From: Lachnospiraceae bacterium
GTDB lineage: Bacteria > Bacillota > Clostridia > Lachnospirales > Lachnospiraceae
Direction of reading: 5' to 3'
Length of the DNA stretch: 48,349 nt
NCBI GenBank assembly: GCA_014799405.1
Contig: JAAVIA010000038.1
Span: 54,733-103,081 of the forward strand
In this document: one piece after another, positions 1 through 9,498 of the stretch
Layout of the letters: each line of letters starts with the position of its first letter
How positions within the stretch are numbered: position 1 is the stretch's first letter
Notes under the pieces: model-generated
The model's database searches: none
What the model saw: only the letters and a program-made list of their open reading frames with translations
What the model was told of the DNA's origin: nothing
Translations under genes and position numbers: made by a program

Positions 1-287
1 GCAACAAGGGTCATTGCCTCCTCAATCTGTTTTTTAAGCTCATCGGTAAGCTTGCCCTGCTCCTCTATGGTTGCCATTACCTGTGTTTTCTTTTCATCAA
101 GATTTCTAAGATATGTAAGTCTCTCGTCAAGGCTTCTTAGCTGCTCGTCATTTAACGAGCCTGTGGCCTCCTTCCTGTATCTTGATATAAATGGTATGGT
201 GTTTCCCTCGTCAATAAGGGCGATTGTTTTTTCCACCTGCCATTCCTTTACGTTTAGTTCCTCTGCGATTATCTTAACTATGTTCAT
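1..287 (-). CDS. tex: Tex-family RNA-binding transcription accessory protein, N-terminal part (cut by window edge)
   Basis: Only the first 95 codons are inside the window. They begin MNIVKIIAEELNVKEWQVEK and include the conserved Tex N-terminal stretch around GNTIPFISRYRKEATGSL, followed by a helical region rich in Asp, Glu and Lys. Full-length Tex is usually just over 700 residues with a helix-turn-helix-like N-terminus, a YqgF/RuvX-like fold and a C-terminal S1 domain; those parts lie beyond position 1. The start ATG at 287 is preceded by AAGGAGAGAGAA, a good ribosome binding site. The gene is last in the run rsmE, cysteine desulfurase, thiI, unknown gene, tex. Tex binds nucleic acid and influences transcription and translation; no specific target can be inferred here. 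Confidence 0.85.
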   Translation of the reverse strand, partial: MNIVKIIAEELNVKEWQVEKTIALIDEGNTIPFISRYRKEATGSLNDEQLRSLDERLTYLRNLDEKKTQVMATIEEQGKLTDELKKQIEEAMTLV

Positions 288-301
288 TTCTCTCTCCTTA
301 A

Positions 302-685
302 CTACAGTATATCCATACCCGTATCTTCCTCTTTATCAAAGTTTGATGCATAATTTGGATCCTGCCTCATCATAACGAGTTTTTTAAAAGCATGAAGCAC
401 AAGCCTGTCTTTGTTACACTCCCCTGAATTTTTCCCTAAATCATTATATAGGTTATATTTACACATTTGGTTAAAATATATGTCCAGCAACGTATACTCA
501 CCACACCTTGCCTCGCCCTTTATGCTGTGATTTGCAACAAAGAAATTAAACTCATCTATAAGCTGGTCATCAAAAACCATGTATTTCCACAAATCCTCTG
601 CAAATTCCTCCGTCTCACCAACCATAAGGGCAAGAGCCTTGAGATTTTCGTAGGTCTTTATCTTCCCTGCACTATAAATAATCAT
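302..685 (-). CDS. Conserved-looking hypothetical protein, 127 aa
   Basis: I do not recognise a family. The protein is soluble, mixed acidic/basic, without signal peptide or membrane segment. It starts MIIYSAGKIKTYENLKALAL and contains two Cys (in EARCGEY and in NQMCKYN) plus one in GECNKD. The start at 685 has a GGAG sequence about ten bases upstream. It is tightly packed, with 20 bases to thiI upstream and 14 bases to tex downstream, so it is almost certainly co-transcribed with the RNA-modification genes. Codon use and spacing support a real gene; function is unknown. Confidence 0.6.
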   Translation of the reverse strand: MIIYSAGKIKTYENLKALALMVGETEEFAEDLWKYMVFDDQLIDEFNFFVANHSIKGEARCGEYTLLDIYFNQMCKYNLYNDLGKNSGECNKDRLVLHAFKKLVMMRQDPNYASNFDKEEDTGMDIL

Positions 686-705
686 TCCATATCACGCTCC
701 AAACA

Positions 706-1887
706 TTATCTGCAAAATACAATCTGCACCTCATCCACAGCCTTCTTATATAATTCCTCTATCTTACCCTCAAGCTTTTTCTCAGACTCCATAATCTGCT
801 CCTCCTTAGGTTTTGTGACGGGATGCTTTGCAACAAAGGTCGTACAGCAATCCTCATATGGCAGTATCGAAGTCTCATATGTTCCTATCTTCTCTGATAT
901 ATCAATAATTTCCTGCTTGTCAAGTCCGATACATGGTCTGAAAACCGGGAGTATGTCAGCAGCTTGATTTATGACGTATAGGCTCTGTGTTGTCTGGCTT
1001 GAAACCTGACCGATGCTCTCTCCGGTTATAATACACTGACATTCCTCCTTCAGTGCAATTTCCTGTGCCATTTTGTACATGATTCTTTTCATTATGATTG
1101 TAAGCTCATCATGGGGACAGTTGTCATATATACAAAGCTGCACATCCGTAAAATTCACTATATGAAGCTTTATTGGGCCTGCATACCGTGACACAAGTTT
1201 TCCCAAATCAACAACCTTCTGCTTTGCCCTCTCGCTTGTATATGGAGGTGCGTGGAAATATACAGCCTCAAGCTCAACTCCACGCTTTGCTATCATGTAT
1301 GCCGCAACAGGACTGTCAATTCCTCCCGATAAAAGAACCATTCCCTTTCCGTTTGTTCCCACGGGAAGTCCCCCCGGTCCCTGAATAATCCTTGAATATA
1401 TATATGCAACATTTCTAACTTCAATGTTAAGCATAATGTCAGGGTTATGCACATCTACCCTCATATCAGGAAATGCGTCGAGTATTGTAGCGCCTATGTC
1501 ACAGTTTATTTCCATTGAGGATTTTGGATAAGTCTTGTCATTTCTTCTTGCATTAACCTTAAAGGTCTTACAGCTTTGTCCATATTCCTCCTGCATATAG
1601 GCAACCGCCTCTTTTGCAAGATTATCAAAATCCGTGTTTTCCACAACCCTTACGGGACATATGCCTACAATTCCAAACACGCAGCCAAGTGCCTCCATAA
1701 CGTCATCATAGTCGTAATCAGAAAACGCCTCCACGTATATTCGCCCATATTCACGCCTTACCTCAAATTTTCCATGGGGCTTAAGGAGCGCTCTCATACG
1801 CCTGCACATGATATCCTCAAAAACATATCTGTTTTTTCCTTTTGTTCCAATCTCCGCATATTTTATAAGAAACATTTTATAATTCAT
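706..1887 (-). CDS. thiI: tRNA 4-thiouridine synthase ThiI
   Basis: ThiI adenylates U8 of tRNA and transfers sulfur to make 4-thiouridine; in many bacteria it also feeds sulfur to thiazole synthesis. The 393-residue protein has an N-terminal ferredoxin-like/THUMP region (about 1-165) and a PP-loop ATPase with SGGIDS at residues 187-192. Adjacent Cys347 and Cys348 (in PYEDCC) lie where the catalytic-disulfide Cys of the family sits. It lacks the C-terminal rhodanese domain of the enterobacterial enzyme, so persulfide must come from another protein, and a cysteine desulfurase gene ends 35 bases upstream. The start ATG at 1887 follows GAGGAAGTAAT. Confidence 0.95.
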   Translation of the reverse strand: MNYKMFLIKYAEIGTKGKNRYVFEDIMCRRMRALLKPHGKFEVRREYGRIYVEAFSDYDYDDVMEALGCVFGIVGICPVRVVENTDFDNLAKEAVAYMQEEYGQSCKTFKVNARRNDKTYPKSSMEINCDIGATILDAFPDMRVDVHNPDIMLNIEVRNVAYIYSRIIQGPGGLPVGTNGKGMVLLSGGIDSPVAAYMIAKRGVELEAVYFHAPPYTSERAKQKVVDLGKLVSRYAGPIKLHIVNFTDVQLCIYDNCPHDELTIIMKRIMYKMAQEIALKEECQCIITGESIGQVSSQTTQSLYVINQAADILPVFRPCIGLDKQEIIDISEKIGTYETSILPYEDCCTTFVAKHPVTKPKEEQIMESEKKLEGKIEELYKKAVDEVQIVFCR

Positions 1888-1922
1888 ATTACTTCCTCAC
1901 ATATTTTGTATCCTACACTTTT

Positions 1923-3065
1923 TTATTTCCTTACATATCTTCTCAGTGTTCCAAGCAATTCTTCAAATATTTTAACCGTATAGTCAACCTCCTCCATGGT
2001 GTTAAACTCAGAAAAACTGAACCTAAGCGTGGATTCAAGGTATTCCTTTGGAAGCTCCATGGCAGAAAGCACATTGCTTACATGGGGCTTATTGGATGAG
2101 CATGCCGAGCCTGCGGACACATATATCCCCTTTTCCTCAAGCGCATGGAGAAAAACCTCCGCCCTTATGCCTACAATGCTTATGCTTGCAATATGAGGTG
2201 CCTCTCCGCTGTTTGAAAAAACATTTTCCAGCTTTGTAACCTTATCTATAAAGCTCTCCTTCAGCTCTCTCACATGCCTTATCTTTTCGTCAAAAGATTG
2301 ATATACCAGCCTTGCCGCAAGACCAAGTCCTGCAATGGCAGGAACATTTTCCGTTCCCGAACGCATGCCCTTTTGCTGTCCTCCGCCGTATATAATCGGT
2401 CTTATAAGTACCCCGTCCCTTATATATAACATGCCTGACCCTTTGGGACCGTGAATTTTATGCCCGCTTATTGAAAATAAATCCACACCAAGCTGCTTAG
2501 GTGAAATTTTATATTTGCCGAAAGCCTGCACTCCGTCCACATGAAAAAGTATATCCTTATTGTATTCCTTTATAAGCTTCGAAATCTCATCAATATGCTG
2601 GACAGCACCGGTTTCATTATTTACATACATAACCGACACAAGGATTGTGTCCTCCCTGAGCAAGGCTTTAAGCTCCTCCCGGTCAACTTTCCCCGACTTA
2701 TCAACTCCCACATAGCTTATGTCAAAGCCCTCTTTTCCGAGAAATTCCACAGTTGAAAGAACTGACGCATGCTCAACCTTAGTTGTAATTATATGTTTCC
2801 CTGCACGTCTTTTCGCCATTGCTGCCCCTATGAGAGCCATGTTGTTGCTTTCCGTTCCCCCTGATGTGAAAACAATTTCCTTTTCCTGACATTTAAGTAA
2901 TTTTGCAAGCTCTGCCCTTGCCTCTTTTATGTAATTTTCCGCCGCAATACCCTTCATGTGAAGTGAGGAGGGATTGCCGTATTCCTCCTCCATAAGCTTA
3001 ACCATAAGCTCCTTAACCTCGCCATAAACGGATGTTGTCGCCGCATTGTCAAAATATATTTCCAT
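1923..3065 (-). CDS. Cysteine desulfurase (NifS/IscS class V aminotransferase), probable sulfur donor for ThiI
   Basis: This PLP enzyme converts cysteine to alanine and an enzyme-bound persulfide. The 380-residue protein has the class V aminotransferase layout: YFDNAATT at the N-terminus, His99 in VEHAS, the PLP lysine K203 in ISGHKIHGPKG, and active-site Cys322 in SAGSACSSNK. It lies directly upstream of thiI (35 bases) and 24 bases downstream of rsmE. As with the NifZ-ThiI pair of Bacillus, the context suggests a desulfurase dedicated to tRNA thiolation rather than to general Fe-S assembly; no IscU or SufU scaffold gene is seen nearby. The start ATG at 3065 follows AAGGAGTACAAAA. Confidence 0.92.
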   Translation of the reverse strand: MEIYFDNAATTSVYGEVKELMVKLMEEEYGNPSSLHMKGIAAENYIKEARAELAKLLKCQEKEIVFTSGGTESNNMALIGAAMAKRRAGKHIITTKVEHASVLSTVEFLGKEGFDISYVGVDKSGKVDREELKALLREDTILVSVMYVNNETGAVQHIDEISKLIKEYNKDILFHVDGVQAFGKYKISPKQLGVDLFSISGHKIHGPKGSGMLYIRDGVLIRPIIYGGGQQKGMRSGTENVPAIAGLGLAARLVYQSFDEKIRHVRELKESFIDKVTKLENVFSNSGEAPHIASISIVGIRAEVFLHALEEKGIYVSAGSACSSNKPHVSNVLSAMELPKEYLESTLRFSFSEFNTMEEVDYTVKIFEELLGTLRRYVRK

Positions 3066-3089
3066 TTTTGTACTCCTTGGAATAATCTT

Positions 3090-3827
3090 CTAACTATCTA
3101 TCTCAAACATAATGATGGAAAGTGCCGCAAGTCCTGCCGTTTCGGTCCGAAGTATCCTTCCGCCAAGGGAGATGCATTTTGCTCCCACTTTAACAGCAGC
3201 ATCTACCTCCTCCTGGGCAAAGCCCCCTTCCGGTCCTATAAATATGCCAAGTGTTTTCTTACCCTTTATGTCCTTAATAACGCTCCTTGAATATTCCATG
3301 CCCTCTGCATTTTCATAAGGTATGATGCTCATATCAAGACTCTTTGCATACGAAAGTGCCTCCTTAAAGGACATAAACGGCATAACCTTTGGAATTACAC
3401 CTCTCCCGGACTGCTTTGCCGCTGAAGCCGCAATTGCATTATATCGTTCAAGCTTTTTTTCCTCTTTGTTTTTTTCAATTTTAACAACCGTACGCTTTGT
3501 AATTACAGGTACAATTTCATATACGCCAAGTTCCACCGTCTTTTGTATTATAAGCTCAAGCTTATCTGATTTGGGCATTCCCTGAAATAAAATAATTTTT
3601 GTTTCAAGCTCTGCGGCATTTCTTGTGATATCGCATATAACCGCAGTTACCCTGTCTTTTTCCATACTTTCTATACTGCATGTATAGTCATTTCCCAAGC
3701 CGTCGCCTACAATTATCTCATCACCGGTCTTAAGCCGTAAAACATTTTTTATATGATTTACATCACTGCCTGTTATATCAATCGTATTTCCGATTCCATT
3801 AAAATTTTCCACATAAAACCTGTGCAT
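3090..3827 (-). CDS. rsmE: 16S rRNA (uracil1498-N3)-methyltransferase RsmE
   Basis: RsmE methylates U1498 of 16S rRNA with S-adenosylmethionine. The 245-residue protein has a small N-terminal PUA-like domain (about 1-70) and a C-terminal SPOUT trefoil-knot domain. The knot motifs are GPEGGF and LGGRILRTETA, the SAM-binding signature of this family. Length is normal. The start ATG at 3827 follows GGGAGATACATA. It appears to head the operon running through the cysteine desulfurase and thiI to tex; in many Firmicutes prmA lies upstream, but here the neighbour is a marR gene. Confidence 0.95.
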   Translation of the reverse strand: MHRFYVENFNGIGNTIDITGSDVNHIKNVLRLKTGDEIIVGDGLGNDYTCSIESMEKDRVTAVICDITRNAAELETKIILFQGMPKSDKLELIIQKTVELGVYEIVPVITKRTVVKIEKNKEEKKLERYNAIAASAAKQSGRGVIPKVMPFMSFKEALSYAKSLDMSIIPYENAEGMEYSRSVIKDIKGKKTLGIFIGPEGGFAQEEVDAAVKVGAKCISLGGRILRTETAGLAALSIIMFEIDS

Positions 3828-3874
3828 TATGTATCTCCCAAAACAAAATTTTACGCATTATCTCACATTAGAAA

Positions 3875-4318
3875 TCAGCCTACAATACCATTTATGTTGC
3901 CGCATATTTTTCTAAATACTTCCTTCATTGTCTCTAATTCTTGCTCCGTGACACCGTCAAATACACTTTTTTCAAGTGCCTCCTTAATTGCAGATACCTC
4001 ATTAATTATTGCTTTTGTACTTTCCGAAACCTCAAGAATCTGCATTCTCATATCATTTTCATCCTGAGAAACAGTAATGTACCCTCTCTCCCTAAGCCTT
4101 TTTATGGATTGTGATATATGTCCCTTTGTAAACACTTCCATGGAGGCTATATCCTTTGCCGTCCTCATATCCTTATATGTAGCAAGACATATTATAATAT
4201 CCATGTCTATTTTTCTTAAATCATACTTTTTCATCACATTTTCAAGCTTGCGCTCATTCAGCTTTCTGAACTTATTTAAATTAATCATCATAAGTGATTC
4301 TATTTCCTGCATATTCAT
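3875..4318 (-). CDS. MarR-family transcriptional regulator
   Basis: A 147-residue winged-helix protein. The core segment with TAKDIASMEVFTKGHISQSI gives the helix-turn-helix and RGYITVSQDENDMRMQILE the wing, as in MarR repressors; flanking helices would form the dimer interface. It has its own promoter with a perfect 14-bp palindrome just downstream of the -10 element, so autorepression is likely. Two possible starts, ATG at 4318 and ATG at 4312, are both near a GGGCGGG-rich ribosome binding site; the first is kept. Ligand and further targets are unknown. It is followed by rsmE after 47 bases. Confidence 0.88.
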   Translation of the reverse strand: MNMQEIESLMMINLNKFRKLNERKLENVMKKYDLRKIDMDIIICLATYKDMRTAKDIASMEVFTKGHISQSIKRLRERGYITVSQDENDMRMQILEVSESTKAIINEVSAIKEALEKSVFDGVTEQELETMKEVFRKICGNINGIVG

Positions 4319-4334
4319 CCCGCCCTTTAAAATT

Positions 4335-4384
4335 GTTTAAATTTAAACCGTGAATATTCTATACTTAAAAAAATGAGAAGTCAA
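4335..4384 (-). promoter_or_regulatory. marR promoter with palindromic operator
   Basis: On the minus strand, TTGACT (4379-4384) and TAGAAT (4356-4361) are separated by exactly 17 bp. Just downstream lies the perfect palindrome GTTTAAATTTAAAC (4335-4348), covering the expected transcription start region. Position and symmetry fit a MarR dimer operator; the operator role is inferred. Confidence 0.75.
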
Positions 4385-4395
4385 GCACTTCCGCA

Positions 4396-5622
4396 TTACT
4401 TAATTAAGCCCAATGAATATTTCCATTTTAATATTCTTTTTACAGACTGGTCAATACGTTCCTCCGTTATCTCGCCGTTTTTTACGGCAGAAAGCACTGC
4501 ATTATACTGAAGCTGATAATGTGTTGAAAGCAGCATATCGTTACCTGCAAGAATGGCCACAATTGCAGATTCTTCCTCGCCGACAAAATTCGAAACGCCG
4601 CCCATCATAAGGTCATCCGTTATAATAACACCGTCAAACGCAAATTCATTTCTGAGCAATTCATGTATATACGGAGATATGGAAGCAGGATTTTCTGCAT
4701 CCATGCATTCAATAATATTGTGGCTCACCAAAATACATTCCGCACCGGAATCAATACCGGAAATAAACGGAAGAAAATCCTCATCTACAAAGGTTTCATA
4801 AGCTCTCGTGTCGTGTACAACGCTTTTGTGCGTATCAGCATTATTCCCATATCCCGGAAAATGCTTTAAAACACTTCCCATTCCACAGGAATTCATAACC
4901 TCAACTACTATGCTTACATACTTTGCAGTTTCCTCAGGAGAAACACCAAAGCTTCGGAGGTACATAAATTCACCCCTGTTTAAAGAAATATCACAGACAG
5001 GTGCAAAATTAACATTTACTCCGTAGGATAAAAGCAGTTCCGACTTTTCTCTTGTATCCTCACGTATGGCATCATAGCCACCTGAATTATATAAGTCCCT
5101 CGGTGACAAAAAAGCATGGTCGGAAAGTGCCGAATACTTACTGAGACGTATTACGGAGCCCCCCTCCTCATCAACGCCTATCAAGAGTGGTATCTTTGAT
5201 TTTTCCTGAAAGGCGGCAAGCTCCTGTGTCAGGCTGTCAGGGCTTTCACCATTAAAATCACTGGCAAATAAAATAATTCCGCCCACAGGATAATCCTCAA
5301 GAATGCTCTCATTAAATCTGTTATCATTTTTTATAAAGAAAAGCTGCCCTACCTTTTCCTCTATTGTCATGGCCTGCATCATTTCATCAATTTTTTTATC
5401 GTATACTCCGGTAATAAATGCATCTGTACCTATAAAGGGTACCTTAATGTCGTACTCCTTTACACTATCTGTTGCCGTAGCAGCTCCTATGACAGGTTCT
5501 GCAATGTCATTTGCAGGCGGCTCTTTTTCCTCAAGCTCTATAATTGATTCAAAAAAACCTGCTATGACGCCGACAACAAGCATAATTACGCATATTATGA
5601 TTTTTTTGCCTTTATCTATCAT
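4396..5622 (-). CDS. Glycoside hydrolase family 3 protein, beta-N-acetylhexosaminidase (NagZ-like), membrane-anchored or secreted
   Basis: The 408-residue protein has a short N-terminal hydrophobic segment (residues 8-24), so it is exported or membrane-tethered, followed by a linker and a GH3 TIM barrel from about residue 75. The NagZ-type signature is present: KHFPGYG (253-259) with D263 and H265 of the Asp-His catalytic pair, and the likely nucleophile D336 in VIITDDLMMGG. The family releases N-acetylglucosamine from peptidoglycan fragments, so a cell-wall recycling or turnover role outside the membrane is likely. The start at 5622 has CAGGAGGCCTGCT. It lies 30 bases after purL but is not functionally related to it. 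Confidence 0.88.
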   Translation of the reverse strand: MIDKGKKIIICVIMLVVGVIAGFFESIIELEEKEPPANDIAEPVIGAATATDSVKEYDIKVPFIGTDAFITGVYDKKIDEMMQAMTIEEKVGQLFFIKNDNRFNESILEDYPVGGIILFASDFNGESPDSLTQELAAFQEKSKIPLLIGVDEEGGSVIRLSKYSALSDHAFLSPRDLYNSGGYDAIREDTREKSELLLSYGVNVNFAPVCDISLNRGEFMYLRSFGVSPEETAKYVSIVVEVMNSCGMGSVLKHFPGYGNNADTHKSVVHDTRAYETFVDEDFLPFISGIDSGAECILVSHNIIECMDAENPASISPYIHELLRNEFAFDGVIITDDLMMGGVSNFVGEEESAIVAILAGNDMLLSTHYQLQYNAVLSAVKNGEITEERIDQSVKRILKWKYSLGLIK

Positions 5623-5652
5623 AGCAGGCCTCCTGAAAACATGTTTTAATTG

Positions 5653-8600
5653 TTATGAATAGTAAGAAACTCCTGATTCAAATATCTGCTGATCCTTCTC
5701 ACCAAATATATTGATTGATACGGCTTCACCCTTTCTTTCAGAGTGTGCCATTTTACCATATACCCTTCCATCAGGACTTGTTATTCCCTCTATAGCATAG
5801 TATGAGCCATTTATGTTATAATACTCATCCATTGTAGGATTTCCGTCGGCGTCTACATATTGTGTGGCAACCTGTCCATTCTCAAACAGCTTCTTTATCC
5901 ACTCATCGTCCGCAACAAAACGTCCCTCACCATGGGATATAGGTACGGAGTAAACACCTCCAAGCTTTGCCTTTGAAAGCCACGGGCTTTTATTTGATAC
6001 AACTTTTGTGTAAACCATTTTGGACTGATGGCGACCTATGCTGTTCATGGCAAGCGTAGGGGAATTTTCAGCCTGTGGCATTATTTTACCATAAGGGACA
6101 AGTCCAAGCTTAATAAGCGCCTGAAAACCGTTACATATTCCAAGTGCAAGTCCATCTCTTTCATTTAAAAGCTTCATAACCTCATCTGAAATTTTTGCAT
6201 TCCTAAATGCTGCCGCAATAAATTTAGCCGAGCCCTCCGGCTCATCACCTGCGGAAAAGCCTCCCGGGAACATAATTATCTGACTGTCTGCAATGGCTTT
6301 TGTAAAGGCGTCTACCGAATCCCTAATATCCTGTGCATTCTGGTTTTTAAATACAATAGTCTGAACCTCCGCCCCTGCATTTTCAAATGCCTTTTGGGAA
6401 TCATACTCACAGTTTGTGCCAGGGAATACAGGTATAAATACCCTTGGCTTTGCAACCTTATTTTTAGCAACAAGAATGCTTCCCGCATCAAAAACACCTG
6501 TTTTAACAATTCCGTTTTCTATTTTAAGGCTTTCGTCAATTGCATCATTTTGACAAACGCCGGATTCAGTAGGGAATACCTTTTCCAATGTGCGTGTCCA
6601 TGCGGCTAAAGCCTCATCACCCGATATGGCAACAGCTCCGTAAACAAATTTATCATCATCGGTTATCGTTCCTACTTTCTTAACATCAAGTCCAAGAGCC
6701 GCAATGTCAGAAGCTTTTACCTCAAGTATGATTGAGCCATAGGATTTTTCATAGAGCTCATCTGCCGAAACAGCCTCATCTATCCTGACTCCAAGCCTGT
6801 TTCCAAACGCCATTTTGCTTACTGCCTCTATTATTCCGCCAAAGCCTACTGCATATGCGGATTTCACAAGTCCTGATTTTACCGCATTATAAAGTCTGCC
6901 GTATTTGTCAAGTGCATCTTTATAATCAGGCATATCATATTCGTCTTTGTTAATATCAAGCTTAACGAGAACATTTCCTGCCTGTTTAAGCTCTGTTGTA
7001 ACAACATTTTTATGGCTGTCCACGTCCACCGCAAATGATACAAGCGTTGGCGGTACGTCTATGTCATTAAAGGAGCCTGACATGGAATCCTTTCCACCGA
7101 TTGAAGGAAGTCCAAGTCCAAGCTGAGCTGAATATGCCCCAAGCAACGCTGAAAGAGGCTGTCCCCACCTGTAAGGGTCCTCGCCAAGTCTCTTAAAATA
7201 TTCCTGAAACGTAAGTCTTATTTTACTAACATCACCACCTGATGCAGCTATCTTTGCAACAGAGGTAAGAACTGCATATACTGCGCCGTGATATGGACTC
7301 CATGTGGAAAGATACGGGTCAAAGCCATAGCTCATCATTGTTACTGTATCTGTTTTTCCCTTAAGCACAGGAAGCTTTGCAACCATTGTCTGTGTAGGGG
7401 AAAGCTGATATTTACCGCCATAAGGCATTGTAACCGTTCCGGCTCCTATGGAGGAATCAAACATCTCCACAAGTCCCTTTTGCGAGCACACATTTAAGTC
7501 TGCTAATGTATCAAGCCAAAGCTTCTTTATGTCGGTGGTGTCCTTCTTTTCCTCAAAATATTTATTTTTATCATCCGGAATGTGAACCTTTACGTCCGTC
7601 TCCTGATGTGCTCCGTTTGTATTAAGAAATGCCCTTGAGAGATTTACGATTTCCTTTCCTCTCCAGCAAAGCACAAGTCTCGGCTCCTCAGTTACAACCG
7701 CAACCTCAACGGCCTCAAGGTTTTCCTCGTTTGCATATTTCATCATTGCAGCAACGTCAACAGGGTCTACCACGATTGCCATACGCTCCTGTGATTCGGA
7801 TATTGCAAGCTCCGTTCCGTCAAGACCTGCGTACTTTTTAGGCACTTTATCAAGGTCAACCCGAAGTCCGTCAGCAAGCTCTCCGATTGCAACGGACACG
7901 CCGCCTGCTCCGAAATCATTACATTTCTTTATAAGAGCGGCAACCTCCTCACGTCTGAAAAGTCTTTGAATTTTACGCTCTGTAGGTGCATTTCCCTTCT
8001 GAACCTCAGCACCGCATGTGTCGATGGAGCTTTCCGTATGTGCTTTTGAGGAGCCCGTAGCGCCTCCGCATCCATCACGTCCCGTACGGCCTCCGAGAAG
8101 AATAATAATATCTCCAGGGTCAGAGTTAAGTCTCTTTACGCACCTTCTCGGCGCTGCTCCCATAACTGCTCCTATCTCCATTCTCTTTGCCACATAGTCA
8201 GGGTGATACACCTCATTTACATGCCCAGTTGCAAGACCAATCTGATTTCCATAGGAAGAATATCCCTGGGCAGCAACAGTAACTATTTTTCTTTGCGGAA
8301 GCTTGCCCTTTATTGTATCCTTAAGGGATACCGTAGGGTCTGCTGCACCGGTAACACGCATAGCTTGATAAACATACGCACGTCCTGAAAGCGGGTCCCT
8401 TATGGCACCGCCCAAGCATGTGGCAGCCCCACCAAAAGGCTCTATTTCTGTAGGGTGATTGTGTGTTTCATTTTTAAAGCTCACAAGCCATTCCTCAGTT
8501 TTACCGTCAATCTCAACAGGAACGACTATTGAGCATGCATTTATCTCATCTGATACCTCCATGTCCTCAAGCTTGCCTGCGGCGCGAAGCTCCTTCATCG

Positions 8601-9450
8601 CCATAAGCGCAATATCCATAAGACATACAAACTTATCGTCACGACCCTTGTACATTTCGGAAGACGCACTGACATACCTGTCATAGGTATTGCTTAAAAG
8701 TTCATTGTAATAGCCCTCATCAAAGCTTACATTTTTAAGCTCCGTTGAAAATGTCGTATGACGGCAATGGTCAGACCAATATGTGTCAAGTACCCTTATC
8801 TCAGTCATGGAAGGGTCCCGTTTTTCCTCATTTTTAAAATAGTTTTGTATATGGAGAAAGTCCTTAAAGGTCATAGCAAGACCAAGTGAATTATAAAGCT
8901 CCTTAAGCTTATCCTCCGCCATATCCTTAAAGCCGTCAAATATAATAACGTCCGCCGGCTCCTCAAATTCTGTAACAAGAGTATCCGGCTTATCATCACC
9001 TGTTATTCTCGAATCAACGGGATTTACAACATACTCTTTTATTGCATCAAGCTGCTCCTCTGAAATACCATTCATATCAGCTATTATAATGTATGTGGTT
9101 GCCGACCTGATAATCGGTTCTGACTCCTCATCCAAAAGCTTTATACACTGCTCGGCAGAGTCTGCTCTCTGGTCAAATTGTCCCGGAAGATATTCCTGTG
9201 AAAAAGTATAAAAACCCTGTGACACAGGAAAATGCTCCTCATATATATCATCAAGGGGCGGCTCTGAAAAAACGGTAACCTTTGCTTTTTCATATGTTTC
9301 ATCAGATACGCCTTCCATGTCGTATCTCACAAGAATTCTTACACCGTCAACCTTTATACCGAGATAATCCTTTATCTCCTGCTTAAGCTCACCTGCTTTT
9401 ACGGCATAATCCCCCTTCTTCTCAACATAAATTCTTCTAACCTTGCTCAT
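5653..9450 (-). CDS. purL: Phosphoribosylformylglycinamidine synthase, single-chain PurL
   Basis: Catalyses ATP- and glutamine-dependent conversion of FGAR to FGAM, step four of purine synthesis. At 1265 residues it is the long fused form: an N-terminal PurS-like region, the two-lobed synthetase (for example KNETHNHPTEIEPFGGAATC and the second lobe with SIGGKDSMSG), and a C-terminal class I glutamine amidotransferase. The amidotransferase motifs are PVFPGTNCEYD, MFPGGFSAGDEPEG, nucleophile Cys in LGICNGFQ and the His-containing ISHGEGRF. The start ATG at 9450 follows AAGGAGGACAGCC. No other pur gene is adjacent; guaB lies about 21 kb away. Confidence 0.97.
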   Translation of the reverse strand: MSKVRRIYVEKKGDYAVKAGELKQEIKDYLGIKVDGVRILVRYDMEGVSDETYEKAKVTVFSEPPLDDIYEEHFPVSQGFYTFSQEYLPGQFDQRADSAEQCIKLLDEESEPIIRSATTYIIIADMNGISEEQLDAIKEYVVNPVDSRITGDDKPDTLVTEFEEPADVIIFDGFKDMAEDKLKELYNSLGLAMTFKDFLHIQNYFKNEEKRDPSMTEIRVLDTYWSDHCRHTTFSTELKNVSFDEGYYNELLSNTYDRYVSASSEMYKGRDDKFVCLMDIALMAMKELRAAGKLEDMEVSDEINACSIVVPVEIDGKTEEWLVSFKNETHNHPTEIEPFGGAATCLGGAIRDPLSGRAYVYQAMRVTGAADPTVSLKDTIKGKLPQRKIVTVAAQGYSSYGNQIGLATGHVNEVYHPDYVAKRMEIGAVMGAAPRRCVKRLNSDPGDIIILLGGRTGRDGCGGATGSSKAHTESSIDTCGAEVQKGNAPTERKIQRLFRREEVAALIKKCNDFGAGGVSVAIGELADGLRVDLDKVPKKYAGLDGTELAISESQERMAIVVDPVDVAAMMKYANEENLEAVEVAVVTEEPRLVLCWRGKEIVNLSRAFLNTNGAHQETDVKVHIPDDKNKYFEEKKDTTDIKKLWLDTLADLNVCSQKGLVEMFDSSIGAGTVTMPYGGKYQLSPTQTMVAKLPVLKGKTDTVTMMSYGFDPYLSTWSPYHGAVYAVLTSVAKIAASGGDVSKIRLTFQEYFKRLGEDPYRWGQPLSALLGAYSAQLGLGLPSIGGKDSMSGSFNDIDVPPTLVSFAVDVDSHKNVVTTELKQAGNVLVKLDINKDEYDMPDYKDALDKYGRLYNAVKSGLVKSAYAVGFGGIIEAVSKMAFGNRLGVRIDEAVSADELYEKSYGSIILEVKASDIAALGLDVKKVGTITDDDKFVYGAVAISGDEALAAWTRTLEKVFPTESGVCQNDAIDESLKIENGIVKTGVFDAGSILVAKNKVAKPRVFIPVFPGTNCEYDSQKAFENAGAEVQTIVFKNQNAQDIRDSVDAFTKAIADSQIIMFPGGFSAGDEPEGSAKFIAAAFRNAKISDEVMKLLNERDGLALGICNGFQALIKLGLVPYGKIMPQAENSPTLAMNSIGRHQSKMVYTKVVSNKSPWLSKAKLGGVYSVPISHGEGRFVADDEWIKKLFENGQVATQYVDADGNPTMDEYYNINGSYYAIEGITSPDGRVYGKMAHSERKGEAVSINIFGEKDQQIFESGVSYYS

Positions 9451-9498
9451 GGCTGTCCTCCTTATTTAAACATCATCGCACAAGTATTTCACTTATGG

